A stretch of 25,244 nt of DNA from a bacterium. Its GTDB lineage: Bacteria; Bacillota_A; Clostridia; Lachnospirales; Lachnospiraceae. Under the pieces are notes generated by a model. The model ran no database searches and had not been told where the DNA came from. It saw nothing but the letters and a program-made list of their open reading frames with translations. The stretch is from the NCBI GenBank assembly GCA_004562915.1, contig SFQZ01000038.1, positions 1 to 25,244 on the forward strand. Direction: 5' to 3'. Below, piece after piece: positions 14,785 through 22,080 of this stretch. Made by a program: the position numbers and the translations under genes. Position 1 is the first letter of the stretch; each line of letters starts with the position of its first letter.

Positions 14785-16521
14785 ATGGCAAGGAAAAGTG
14801 TAACTAAAACTGCAGATAAGAAAAAAAATCCGGCCCGAACAAGTAAGAAAAGTGTACGGACAGAAGCAGTGAAAGAAGAAAAGACGGAAGAAGTTCAGAA
14901 AGTAGAAGAGCCGAAGGCAGAAGAACCGAAAGCAGAAGAGCCGAAGGCAGAAGAACCGAAAGCAGAAGAGCCGAAGGCAGAAGAACCGAAAGCAGAAGAG
15001 TCGAAGACAGAAGAACTGAAAGCAGAAGAGTCGAAGGTAGAAGAACCAAAACCGGAAATTCCTGTAACACCAAGAAGAAGCATTGCATTTATTGGTTCCG
15101 AATGTTATCCGTTTGTAAAAACCGGTGGTTTGGGAGATGTTATGTATGCACTTCCAAAAGCGCTGGTGAAACAAAACTGTGATGTGAAAGTAATTCTTCC
15201 CCGTTATAAATGTATTCCGTGGAAGTATCAGGAAAAGATGGTGTACAAGGGATCTTTCCAGATGGATCTATGTGAGGACGGCAGATCGTACTATGTAGGA
15301 ATTATGGAATATGTCTGGGATGGTGTTGTATATGATTTCATTGACAATGAAGAATTTTTCGGCTATGGTAATCCTTACACCAATCTGATTGATGATATTC
15401 CAAGATATTGCTATTTTGCAAAAGCTGCACTGGCAGCATTGAATTACATGAACTGGATTCCGGATATTATCCATTGTCATGACTGGCAGGCAGCTTTGGT
15501 TCCTGTGTATCTGAGAACGATATTTGATAGTTCGAAGCTGACATCTGCAAAGACGATTTTGACAATTCATAATCTGCGTTTCCAGGGAATTTACAATATC
15601 CCGACAATCCGTTACTGGTCAGGACTTCCTGATTATGTGTTCAATAAAGATGCATTGAAAACCGGATATAATGATGCCAATATGTTAAAAGGCGGATTAA
15701 CGTATGCAAATATTATCACAACGGTGAGTCATACTTATGCAGGTGAGATACAGACACCGTATTACGGAGAGGATCTGGATGCTCATCTGAGATACCATTC
15801 CGGCAAATTAAGAGGAATTGTAAATGGTATTGATTATGATATCTGGGATACCGCTACAGACCCGAGACTGTATGCAAATTATGATATAACGAATGTGTTG
15901 GATAAGAAAAAAGAGAATAAAGCCAGATTGCAGGAAGAGTTGGGCCTGGTACAGGATGATCATAAATTTGTCATCGGTCTGATTTCAAGACTGACAGACC
16001 AGAAAGGACTGGATCTGGTGAATGCAATCCTTCCTCAGATTATGGATGAGCATACACAGGTTGTAGTACTTGGTACCGGTGATGACACATATGAGAATTC
16101 TTTCCGTTATTATGAAAATGCTTATAAGGGAAATGTATGTTCCAATATTATGTATGATGAAACCCGTGCGCATAAGATTTATGCAGGGGCGGATGCTTTC
16201 CTGGTGCCGTCTCAGTTTGAACCATGTGGTTTGACACAGCTGATTGCCATGCATTATGGTACCGTGCCGATCGTACGTGAAACAGGTGGATTAAAAGATA
16301 CGGTGGAACCATACAATATGTATTATAATACTGGTAATGGATTTACATTTGACAGATACGATGCTGGGTTACTGTTGGATGCAATCAACAGAGCGAAAAC
16401 TCTGTATTTTACAAATCGCTGGTGCTGGGATGAGATGGTTCAGAGAAATATGCAGAAAAACTTCTCATGGGATAATTCCGCAAAACAATATAAAGATCTG
16501 TATCTGGAATTGACAAGATAA
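14785..16521 (+). CDS. glgA: Glycogen synthase (GT5) with long repetitive N-terminal extension
   Basis: Transfers glucose from ADP-glucose to the non-reducing end of alpha-1,4-glucan. The catalytic part (about 99-575) is a full-length GT5 GT-B enzyme. The N-terminal sugar-nucleotide loop FVKTGGLGD contains K112; HCHDWQAALVP follows; the C-terminal Rossmann domain begins near FVIGLISRLTDQKG; PSQFEPCGLTQL contains the conserved acidic E479. About 98 extra residues precede this: a Lys/Arg-rich start (1-35), then Ala-Glu-Glu-Pro-Lys repeats to about 91. Ordinary GlgA (about 480 residues) begins at the first beta strand. The ATG has GGAGG 6-7 nt upstream and the extension stays in frame, so it should be made as part of the protein. 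No glgC, glgD, glgB or glgP lies in the window. The gene has its own promoter and terminator. Confidence 0.93.
   Translation: MARKSVTKTADKKKNPARTSKKSVRTEAVKEEKTEEVQKVEEPKAEEPKAEEPKAEEPKAEEPKAEEPKAEESKTEELKAEESKVEEPKPEIPVTPRRSIAFIGSECYPFVKTGGLGDVMYALPKALVKQNCDVKVILPRYKCIPWKYQEKMVYKGSFQMDLCEDGRSYYVGIMEYVWDGVVYDFIDNEEFFGYGNPYTNLIDDIPRYCYFAKAALAALNYMNWIPDIIHCHDWQAALVPVYLRTIFDSSKLTSAKTILTIHNLRFQGIYNIPTIRYWSGLPDYVFNKDALKTGYNDANMLKGGLTYANIITTVSHTYAGEIQTPYYGEDLDAHLRYHSGKLRGIVNGIDYDIWDTATDPRLYANYDITNVLDKKKENKARLQEELGLVQDDHKFVIGLISRLTDQKGLDLVNAILPQIMDEHTQVVVLGTGDDTYENSFRYYENAYKGNVCSNIMYDETRAHKIYAGADAFLVPSQFEPCGLTQLIAMHYGTVPIVRETGGLKDTVEPYNMYYNTGNGFTFDRYDAGLLLDAINRAKTLYFTNRWCWDEMVQRNMQKNFSWDNSAKQYKDLYLELTR
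14911..15050 (+). repeat. In-frame 30-bp tandem repeat in the glgA extension
   Basis: Three exact 30-bp units (14911-14940, 14941-14970, 14971-15000), each coding for two five-residue PKAEE blocks. A fourth diverged unit (15001-15030) and a partial fifth (15031-15050) follow. The unit starts CCGAAGGCAGAAGAACCGAA. Exact repeats of this kind can change copy number by slippage in steps of 10 residues without breaking the frame. Confidence 0.95.
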
Positions 16522-16547
16522 AACAGAACGGAAGCTATATACGAAAG

Positions 16548-16590
16548 AGCCCTTCATGTTGTACTGTTCGGTACAGTATGAAGGGCTTAT
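16548..16590 (+). terminator. Terminator after glgA
   Basis: Outer stem AGCCCTTCAT/ATGAAGGGCT (16548-16557 with 16578-16587) with an inner TGTAC/GTACA stem. The tail (TTATT) is short in Ts, so strength is uncertain. Confidence 0.65.
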
Positions 16591-16612
16591 TGGATTGCTG
16601 AAAGTTAATTAG

Positions 16613-16723
16613 CTATTCGCAGTATCTAAAATCAGTTGGGCTGTCAATCAATGTTGCAAACTGGAACTGATGCTTGTGACCGTTCGTTTCTTCCGTGAAG
16701 GCTTTCAGAAAATGAAGTTTCAT
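16613..16723 (-). CDS. Possible 36-residue ORF or gene remnant
   Basis: The frame reads MKLHFLKAFTEETNGHKHQF and continues with 16 residues ending DSPTDFRYCE. The composition is protein-like, and the frame stays open upstream of the ATG for about 17 more codons. However, no ribosome binding site precedes the ATG on this strand (the bases before it read TCTCCTA). It could be the 3' end of a decayed gene or a chance frame. I do not recognise it. Confidence 0.2.
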   Translation of the reverse strand: MKLHFLKAFTEETNGHKHQFQFATLIDSPTDFRYCE

Positions 16724-16923
16724 TAGGAGATAAGCAGGGTTTAGAAAATACAGATGTAACAAATCTATCTCTCCATTTTAACATTAGACAAGTCTATGCA
16801 TTTATGGTATGTTTAGAAAGTCTGAAATTAAATGGAGACCGAGCGATGAAAAAAAGGGAAAGGATGCGGAGGCTATTTTTGAGTATGATAAAGGCCGATA
16901 TGAAAATTCGATAGGTGTTTTAC

Positions 16924-16961
16924 TTGAAAAATACAGCCATGTGTTATATGATATGTATCAC
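16924..16961 (+). promoter_or_regulatory. Promoter of gntR-clpC with overlapping imperfect palindrome
   Basis: -35 TTGAAA (16924-16929), a 17-nt spacer and -10 TATGAT (16947-16952). An imperfect 21-nt palindrome with outer arms GTG...CAC (16941-16961, 7 of 10 positions paired) covers the -10. That is where a GntR-type autorepressor would act. The operator role is inferred. Confidence 0.55.
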
Positions 16962-17042
16962 AGAAAGAGAAAACAGTGTTCCCGGATATGCCCGGTGAGC
17001 GTATGGTCATGAAAAGCAAAGGATAACAGATCAGGTGATAAT

Positions 17043-17447
17043 ATGCATATCGATTTGATAGAGATAGATTTTAATAGTGACGAAGCAATTTATATGCAGC
17101 TTCGCAACCAGATCATACTGGGAATTGCCACATCCCGTCTTCATGATGGAGATGTGCTTCCCTCAGTAAGGCAGTTGGCAGATATTATAGGGATTAACAT
17201 GCATACGGTAAATAAAGCATATGCTGTATTGAGACAGGAGGGTATCGTGTCTATTGACAGGAGAAAGGGCGCTGTTATCTGTATTGATTCCGACAAATTA
17301 TTTGCCATGGAAGAGCTTCGTCGGGATCTGACAATCGTACTGGCAAAGGGGCGGTGCAGGAGTATTACCCGTCAGGAAGCCCATCAGTTGATTGATGAAA
17401 TATATCAGGAGTGGGATGACAGTTATGCGCATTCCTGGAAAGTATAG
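17043..17447 (+). CDS. GntR-family transcriptional regulator, YtrA subfamily
   Basis: A 134-residue protein with an N-terminal winged helix-turn-helix (about 10-80): EAIYMQLRNQIILGIATSRL, then GDVLPSVRQLADIIGINMHTVNKAYAVLRQEGIV, which is the standard GntR DNA-binding signature. The remaining tail of about 55 residues is short and helical, as in the YtrA subfamily, which lacks a large effector domain and often controls membrane or envelope-stress operons. AGGTGA lies about 5 nt before the ATG. It ends 20 nt before clpC with no terminator, so it is probably co-transcribed with clpC and may regulate it. In many Firmicutes the regulator at this place is CtsR, which this is not; the HTH and linker are clearly of GntR type. 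Confidence 0.9.
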   Translation: MHIDLIEIDFNSDEAIYMQLRNQIILGIATSRLHDGDVLPSVRQLADIIGINMHTVNKAYAVLRQEGIVSIDRRKGAVICIDSDKLFAMEELRRDLTIVLAKGRCRSITRQEAHQLIDEIYQEWDDSYAHSWKV

Positions 17448-17467
17448 GAAAGGCAGGAATAACATAC

Positions 17468-19918
17468 ATGAAGACACAGTATACGGATCAGGCGAAAACT
17501 GCGATACTGTATGCGGAAAAGATTGCACGTAAGTGCGGACACAGTTATATAGGTACAGAGCATCTTCTGGCAGGACTGCTTCATGAAGAACAGGGAACTG
17601 CCGGAATGGTGTTGAGAGATATGGGATTGAGTGAGACAAAACTTCTGGATTTGATCGAGAAACTGATCGCTCCTGCTTCCGATATCATGGTGGCAGATTC
17701 CCGTGGGTATACGCCCAGGGCGGAAACAGTATTGGAAAACAGTCAAAGAGAGGCTGTTGATTTCAAAAGTACAAGAGTTGGAACGGAACATCTTCTTCTG
17801 GCGATGATGAATGAAGTGGATTGTGTAGGTACCAGGCTTCTTCATACTATGGGAATCAATATTCAGAAGCTTCAGACAGAGATTCTGATTGCCATGGGGG
17901 AAGAAGGTGCTGCTGCAAGAGAGGAGGCAGCAAAAAAAGGTGGAATCAGCAAATCAGTGATCGGGACACCCACACTGGATCAGTATAGTCGTGATCTTAC
18001 GGAACTTGCCCACCAAGGAAAACTGGATCCTGTTGTAGGAAGGGAAGATGAAATTGCCCGGGTGATTCAGATTCTGAGCAGACGGACAAAGAATAATCCA
18101 TGTCTGGTTGGTGAACCGGGAGTGGGTAAGACGGCGATTGTTGAAGGACTTGCACAGAGGATCGTTGAAGGACTGGTTCCTGAGACCGTTAAAGACAAAC
18201 GGGTGGTTGTTCTTGATCTGTCAGGCATGGTAGCCGGTTCTAAATATCGTGGAGAATTCGAGGAACGGATCAAAAGAGTTGTTGCAGAAGTGATGGAGCA
18301 TCAAGGAATCTTGTTGTTTATTGATGAGCTTCATACGATTATCGGAGCAGGTGGAGCAGAGGGAGCTCTGGATGCGTCTAATATATTGAAGCCTTCCCTG
18401 TCAAGAGGAGAGATTCAGATCATTGGAGCCACTACGCTGGAAGAATACAGAAAGTATATTGAGAAGGATGCAGCTTTGGAAAGAAGGTTTCAACCGGTAA
18501 CGGTAGAAGAACCGACAGAAGATCAGGCAGTAGAGATACTGAAAGGTCTGAGGCCATATTATGAAGAACATCATGGTGTGAAGATCACAGATGAGGCGTT
18601 GGACGCGGCAGTAAAGATGGCGGTACGCTATATTTCAGATCGTTTTCTTCCGGATAAAGCAATCGATTTGATCGATGAAGCAGCATCAAAAGTACAGCTT
18701 ACGGGATTTTCTGTTCCGGAAGCTTTAAAAGAGGGAGAGAAAGAAGTACGTAGGTTGACTCAGGAAAAAGAGGATGCAATCAAGACTGGTGATTTTACTC
18801 TGGCAAAAGAGATTCAGGAACAACAGAATGCTGCGCGCAAGTCTTACGAAACGGCAAAAAAACGATATGAAAGCCGATGTAAGAATAAGAACCTGTCTGT
18901 GACAGAGGAGACGGTAGCTCAGATTGTTTCAGGATGGACCAAGATTCCTGTACAGAAATTGGCTGAAAAAGAGACAAAGCGGCTGGCACGTCTGGAAAAT
19001 ACACTTCATAAAAGAGTTGTGGGGCAGCAGGAAGCAGTGACTGCAGTTGCAAAAGCCATTAAAAGAGGGCGTGTGGGATTAAAAGATCCGGCAAGACCGA
19101 TTGGTTCCTTTCTGTTTCTCGGACCTACCGGTGTGGGAAAAACGGAATTATCCAAGGCGCTGGCGGAAGCTGTTTTTGGTACAGAACAGGCAATGATCCG
19201 GGTTGATATGTCCGAATATATGGAAAAGCACAGTGTTTCCAAACTTATCGGTTCCCCACCGGGATACGTGGGATATGAGGAAGGTGGTCAGCTTTCGGAA
19301 AAAGTAAGACGAAATCCTTACAGCGTGATCCTGTTTGATGAGATCGAAAAGGCTCACCCTGACGTATTTAATATCCTTCTTCAGGTGTTGGATGACGGTC
19401 ATATCACGGATGCCCAGGGAAGGAAGGTTGATTTTAAGCAGACCTGCATTATTATGACGTCAAATGCCGGTGCTCAGAGTATAGTAGAACCGAAAAAGCT
19501 GGGGTTTGTCTCAGGGGAAGACGCAAAGAAAGATTATGAATACATGAAAAACAGTGTGATGGAAGAGGTTCGCAGAATTTTTAAACCGGAATTCCTGAAC
19601 CGAATCGATGAAATTCTTGTATTTCATATGTTGAATAAAGAAGAAATCCGGCAGATTGTGAATATTTTACTGAAGAAACTTGAGAAACGTTGTAAGGAGC
19701 AGATGAATATTGAACTGATTGTTAGAAGCAGTGTAAAAGATTATCTTGCGGAATCAGGATACGATAGTAAATATGGTGCCCGCCCGCTGAAACGTACGAT
19801 CCAGAATAAGATTGAAGACCGGATGGCAGAAGAAATACTGGAAGGAAATATCCATGCAGGAGATAGGGTAATTGTGTCAATGTCTAAAAAAGATATAAAA
19901 TTTTCTGTCACTGACTAG
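17468..19918 (+). CDS. clpC: ClpC-type AAA+ unfoldase of the Clp protease
   Basis: An 816-residue Hsp100 ATPase that unfolds substrates and feeds them to ClpP. In order: a double Clp_N domain (about 1-145); the D1 ATPase with Walker A GEPGVGKT (215-222) and Walker B LLFIDELHT; a middle region (about 410-490) with a UVR-like EDAIKTGDFTLAKEIQEQQ coiled segment typical of ClpC rather than ClpB; the D2 ATPase with Walker A GPTGVGKT (552-559), Walker B ILFDEIEKAHPD and the ClpP-contacting LGF tripeptide in KKLGFVSG; and a C-terminal small domain. The start has AGGAAT about 8-11 nt upstream. McsA and McsB are absent, and the gene upstream is GntR-type. Adaptors such as MecA would be encoded elsewhere. 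Confidence 0.96.
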   Translation: MKTQYTDQAKTAILYAEKIARKCGHSYIGTEHLLAGLLHEEQGTAGMVLRDMGLSETKLLDLIEKLIAPASDIMVADSRGYTPRAETVLENSQREAVDFKSTRVGTEHLLLAMMNEVDCVGTRLLHTMGINIQKLQTEILIAMGEEGAAAREEAAKKGGISKSVIGTPTLDQYSRDLTELAHQGKLDPVVGREDEIARVIQILSRRTKNNPCLVGEPGVGKTAIVEGLAQRIVEGLVPETVKDKRVVVLDLSGMVAGSKYRGEFEERIKRVVAEVMEHQGILLFIDELHTIIGAGGAEGALDASNILKPSLSRGEIQIIGATTLEEYRKYIEKDAALERRFQPVTVEEPTEDQAVEILKGLRPYYEEHHGVKITDEALDAAVKMAVRYISDRFLPDKAIDLIDEAASKVQLTGFSVPEALKEGEKEVRRLTQEKEDAIKTGDFTLAKEIQEQQNAARKSYETAKKRYESRCKNKNLSVTEETVAQIVSGWTKIPVQKLAEKETKRLARLENTLHKRVVGQQEAVTAVAKAIKRGRVGLKDPARPIGSFLFLGPTGVGKTELSKALAEAVFGTEQAMIRVDMSEYMEKHSVSKLIGSPPGYVGYEEGGQLSEKVRRNPYSVILFDEIEKAHPDVFNILLQVLDDGHITDAQGRKVDFKQTCIIMTSNAGAQSIVEPKKLGFVSGEDAKKDYEYMKNSVMEEVRRIFKPEFLNRIDEILVFHMLNKEEIRQIVNILLKKLEKRCKEQMNIELIVRSSVKDYLAESGYDSKYGARPLKRTIQNKIEDRMAEEILEGNIHAGDRVIVSMSKKDIKFSVTD

Positions 19919-20043
19919 ATGTTTTTGTAAATTTATTATATAATAGTATCAAGGGAAAATTTTTTCTGCCTTAATCTGTGAAAAACAGAGCAGAGATTTA
20001 CAGCGAGAATGAAAACACAAGAGATAGAACTAGGAGGATATTT

Positions 20044-20460
20044 ATGTCTACAATCAAAGAATTGATCAGAACCGAAGAGGCTGGAGGTATTAGTTTTGGT
20101 AATTATGAGCTTGATACAAAGTCTAAACTTTCTGATTTTGAGTATGATGGTGATTTATATAAAGTGAAAACATTCCGGGAGATTACCAAGCTTGAGAGAA
20201 ATGGAATGTTTGTATATGAATCCGTTCCGGGGACTACCGTATTGGATATGAAGATCGGAACTAACGGTATGGTATTTGCAGTGGAAGGAACTGAAAACAC
20301 ACAGATTACTGTGGAGATGGAAGCAGACAGCGAATACAGAGTTACCCTTGATGATGTGGTTGCAGGCAATATGAAAACGAATCTGGGCGGAAAGTTATCG
20401 TTCAGCGCAGATCTTAGTCCTGATAAAGCAGTAAGGGTTGAAATCGATAAAGTATTTTAA
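20044..20460 (+). CDS. Conserved small protein of unknown function (often labelled endosialidase)
   Basis: 138 residues beginning MSTIKELIRTEEAGGISFGN, predicted cytosolic and mostly beta-structured. I recognise the pattern (SFGNYELDTKSKLSDFEYDG, then KVKTFREITKLERNGMFVYE and MKTNLGGKLSF) from Lachnospiraceae proteins that databases tend to call endosialidase. Nothing in this sequence supports a sialidase activity: there are no Asp-boxes and it is far too short. ATG 20044 has AGGAGG 5 nt upstream, which rejects the longer frame from 19978. A TATAAT at 19939-19944 suggests its own promoter, since clpC ends just before without a clear terminator. A strong terminator follows, so it is separated from radA. 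Confidence 0.8.
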   Translation: MSTIKELIRTEEAGGISFGNYELDTKSKLSDFEYDGDLYKVKTFREITKLERNGMFVYESVPGTTVLDMKIGTNGMVFAVEGTENTQITVEMEADSEYRVTLDDVVAGNMKTNLGGKLSFSADLSPDKAVRVEIDKVF

Positions 20461-20470
20461 AAGATAAGAC

Positions 20471-20503
20471 GGAAGTCGGATGTACAGTCCGGCTTCCTTT
20501 TTT
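20471..20503 (+). terminator. Terminator between the small protein gene and radA
   Basis: The 10-bp stem GGAAGTCGGA/TCCGGCTTCC (one G-U pair, 20471-20480 with 20488-20497), a 7-nt loop and six Ts. It ends 27 nt before the radA start. Confidence 0.92.
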
Positions 20504-20529
20504 ACGAAACGGTTGTGAGAGGTAGAAAG

Positions 20530-21918
20530 ATGGCAAAAGGAAAGAAAACAGTATTTTTCTGTCAGGAGTGTGGATACGAATCACCCAAATGGATGGGGCA
20601 GTGTCCGGGCTGTAAAAAATGGAATACCTTTGTTGAGGAGACGGTTTCTCCCTCTCAGGGAAAATCATCGGTAAAAGGAATGGGCGGTGTAAAAGCGGCG
20701 GAACCGGTAACGCTTTCTCAGGTACAGATCAATGAAGAAGAACGTTTACATACGGGGAGCAAAGAACTGGATCGGGTGTTGGGCGGTGGAATCGTAGGTG
20801 GTTCTATGACACTGGTAGGCGGAGATCCGGGAATTGGAAAGTCTACACTGCTTTTGCAAGTATGCCGTAGTTTGGCAGATCAGGTTCAGGTTCTTTATAT
20901 ATCTGGTGAGGAATCTCTCAAGCAGATCAAGCTCAGGGCGCAGAGAATCGGAGCATTCAGTGACAAGATGCTGCTTTTTTGTGAGACGAATCTGGATACG
21001 ATCCGGCAGGTGATCGAACGCAAAAAACCGGATGTGGTGGTGATTGATTCCATACAGACCATGTATAACGAAGAGGTTGCATCGGCACCGGGAAGTGTCT
21101 CTCAGGTTCGGGAATCTACGGGTGTGCTTCTGCAGATCGCTAAGGGAATGGGTGTTTCTATTTTCATTGTCGGTCATGTGACAAAAGACGGTAATGTCGC
21201 CGGACCGAGAGTTCTGGAGCATATGGTGGATACGGTGCTGTATTTTGAAGGAGACCGCCATGCGTCCTATCGAATATTGAGAGGAGTAAAGAATCGTTTT
21301 GGCTCAACCAATGAGATTGGTGTATTTGAAATGAGAGAAGAAGGTCTTGTAGAAGTGGAAAATCCATCTGAATTTATGCTGGATGGAAGACCGGAGGGAG
21401 CGTCCGGTTCAGTAGTGGCATGTTCCATGGAAGGAACAAGACCGATTCTTATAGAAATTCAGGCACTGGTGTGCTCCAGTGGTTTCGGAATTCCCAGAAG
21501 AACCGCTGCCGGTACAGATTTTAATCGTGTGAATCTTCTGATGGCTGTACTGGAAAAACGGCTGGGGTTGAATCTTTCCTCCAGCGATGCCTACGTGAAT
21601 ATTGCAGGAGGAATCCGTATGAATGAACCGGCTATCGATCTGGGAATTCTGCTGGCCATAGTGTCAAGTTATAAAGATATCGTGATTGATGATAAAGTTC
21701 TTGTTTTCGGGGAAGTAGGATTGAGCGGAGAGGTCCGGGCCGTCAGTATGGCGGAACAGAGAGTCCAGGAGGCAAAAAAGCTGGGATTCACCACGATCAT
21801 CCTCCCGGCAGTCTGTATGAAAAGTGTGCAGAATATTACGGATGTGTGTCTGATCCCTGTCGAAACCATACGGGATGCAGTTGGATTTTTAATGCAGAAT
21901 CAATCGAAAAATAAATAA
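20530..21918 (+). CDS. radA: DNA repair protein RadA/Sms
   Basis: A RecA-like ATP-dependent branch-migration helicase in recombinational repair, 462 residues. The N-terminal C4 zinc finger uses C11, C14, C25 and C28 (FCQECG ... MGQCPGC). The RecA-like core has Walker A GDPGIGKST (98-106) and the RadA-specific KNRFG motif (254-258). The C-terminal Lon-protease-like domain (about 285-455, with RRTAAGTDFNRVNLLMAVLEKR) lacks protease function in this family. ATG 20530 with AGAGGT 6 nt upstream is preferred over GTG 20515. No promoter is evident in the 26 nt between the terminator and the start, so expression may depend on readthrough. clpC-radA proximity is common in Firmicutes. Confidence 0.96.
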   Translation: MAKGKKTVFFCQECGYESPKWMGQCPGCKKWNTFVEETVSPSQGKSSVKGMGGVKAAEPVTLSQVQINEEERLHTGSKELDRVLGGGIVGGSMTLVGGDPGIGKSTLLLQVCRSLADQVQVLYISGEESLKQIKLRAQRIGAFSDKMLLFCETNLDTIRQVIERKKPDVVVIDSIQTMYNEEVASAPGSVSQVRESTGVLLQIAKGMGVSIFIVGHVTKDGNVAGPRVLEHMVDTVLYFEGDRHASYRILRGVKNRFGSTNEIGVFEMREEGLVEVENPSEFMLDGRPEGASGSVVACSMEGTRPILIEIQALVCSSGFGIPRRTAAGTDFNRVNLLMAVLEKRLGLNLSSSDAYVNIAGGIRMNEPAIDLGILLAIVSSYKDIVIDDKVLVFGEVGLSGEVRAVSMAEQRVQEAKKLGFTTIILPAVCMKSVQNITDVCLIPVETIRDAVGFLMQNQSKNK

Positions 21919-21927
21919 ATACCTCAG

Positions 21928-21956
21928 TTGACAAGGTTGGAAGAGTTTGGTATATT
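21928..21956 (+). promoter_or_regulatory. Consensus promoter upstream of the ATP-grasp operon
   Basis: Perfect -35 TTGACA (21928-21933), a 17-nt spacer, and extended -10 TG-G-TATATT (TG at 21948-21949, hexamer at 21951-21956). The predicted start is about 21963, only 11 nt before the terminator stem. Confidence 0.85.
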
Positions 21957-21973
21957 TATTCAATAAGAGCAAA

Positions 21974-22018
21974 AGACGAAGACGTTTTGTATAGAGCAAA
22001 GCGTCTTTGTCTTTTTTT
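21974..22018 (+). terminator. Strong intrinsic terminator or attenuator in the leader of the ATP-grasp operon
   Basis: A continuous stem of about 16 bp with two or three G-U pairs (21974-21989 with 21997-22012), a 7-nt loop, and a run of seven Ts (22012-22018). It lies after both the radA stop and the consensus promoter at 21928-21956. It will therefore stop radA readthrough and also transcripts begun at that promoter, unless termination is relieved. Confidence 0.9.
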
Positions 22019-22080
22019 ATATCATAGGAAAAGTGTTTCCTGTATACAAAATTTTGAAATACCGGAGGGAGGAGTCATTA

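Larger units (their letters stand above)
16588..17042. other. 455-bp region between glgA and the gntR-type gene
   Basis: It holds a 36-codon minus-strand frame (16613-16723) of doubtful status and the gntR promoter region (16924-16961). A forward 67-codon frame at 16809-17012 has no ribosome binding site and contains that promoter, so I do not call it. No CtsR heptads, CIRCE element, repeat or RNA gene is visible. Confidence 0.5.

Noticed and set aside
14732..14803. A 23-residue upstream frame overlapping the glgA start
   Set aside because: There is no ribosome binding site before its ATG and no regulatory codon run; it is probably a chance frame in the leader hairpin region.
14911..15050. 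Possible CRISPR-like or non-coding tandem array
   Set aside because: The units are contiguous without spacers, in frame, and code for a regular PKAEE pattern inside glgA.
16809..17012. A 67-codon forward frame upstream of the gntR-type gene
   Set aside because: There is no ribosome binding site before its ATG, it contains the predicted gntR promoter, and its protein matches nothing I recognise.
16588..17042. CtsR heptads or a CIRCE element controlling clpC
   Set aside because: No GGTCAAA-type direct repeat and no TTAGCACTC/GAGTGCTAA inverted repeat was found by eye on either strand.
20044..20460. Endosialidase function for the small protein before radA
   Set aside because: It is only 138 residues long with no Asp-boxes or catalytic motif. 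The label comes from remembered database names for similar proteins and is not supported by the sequence.
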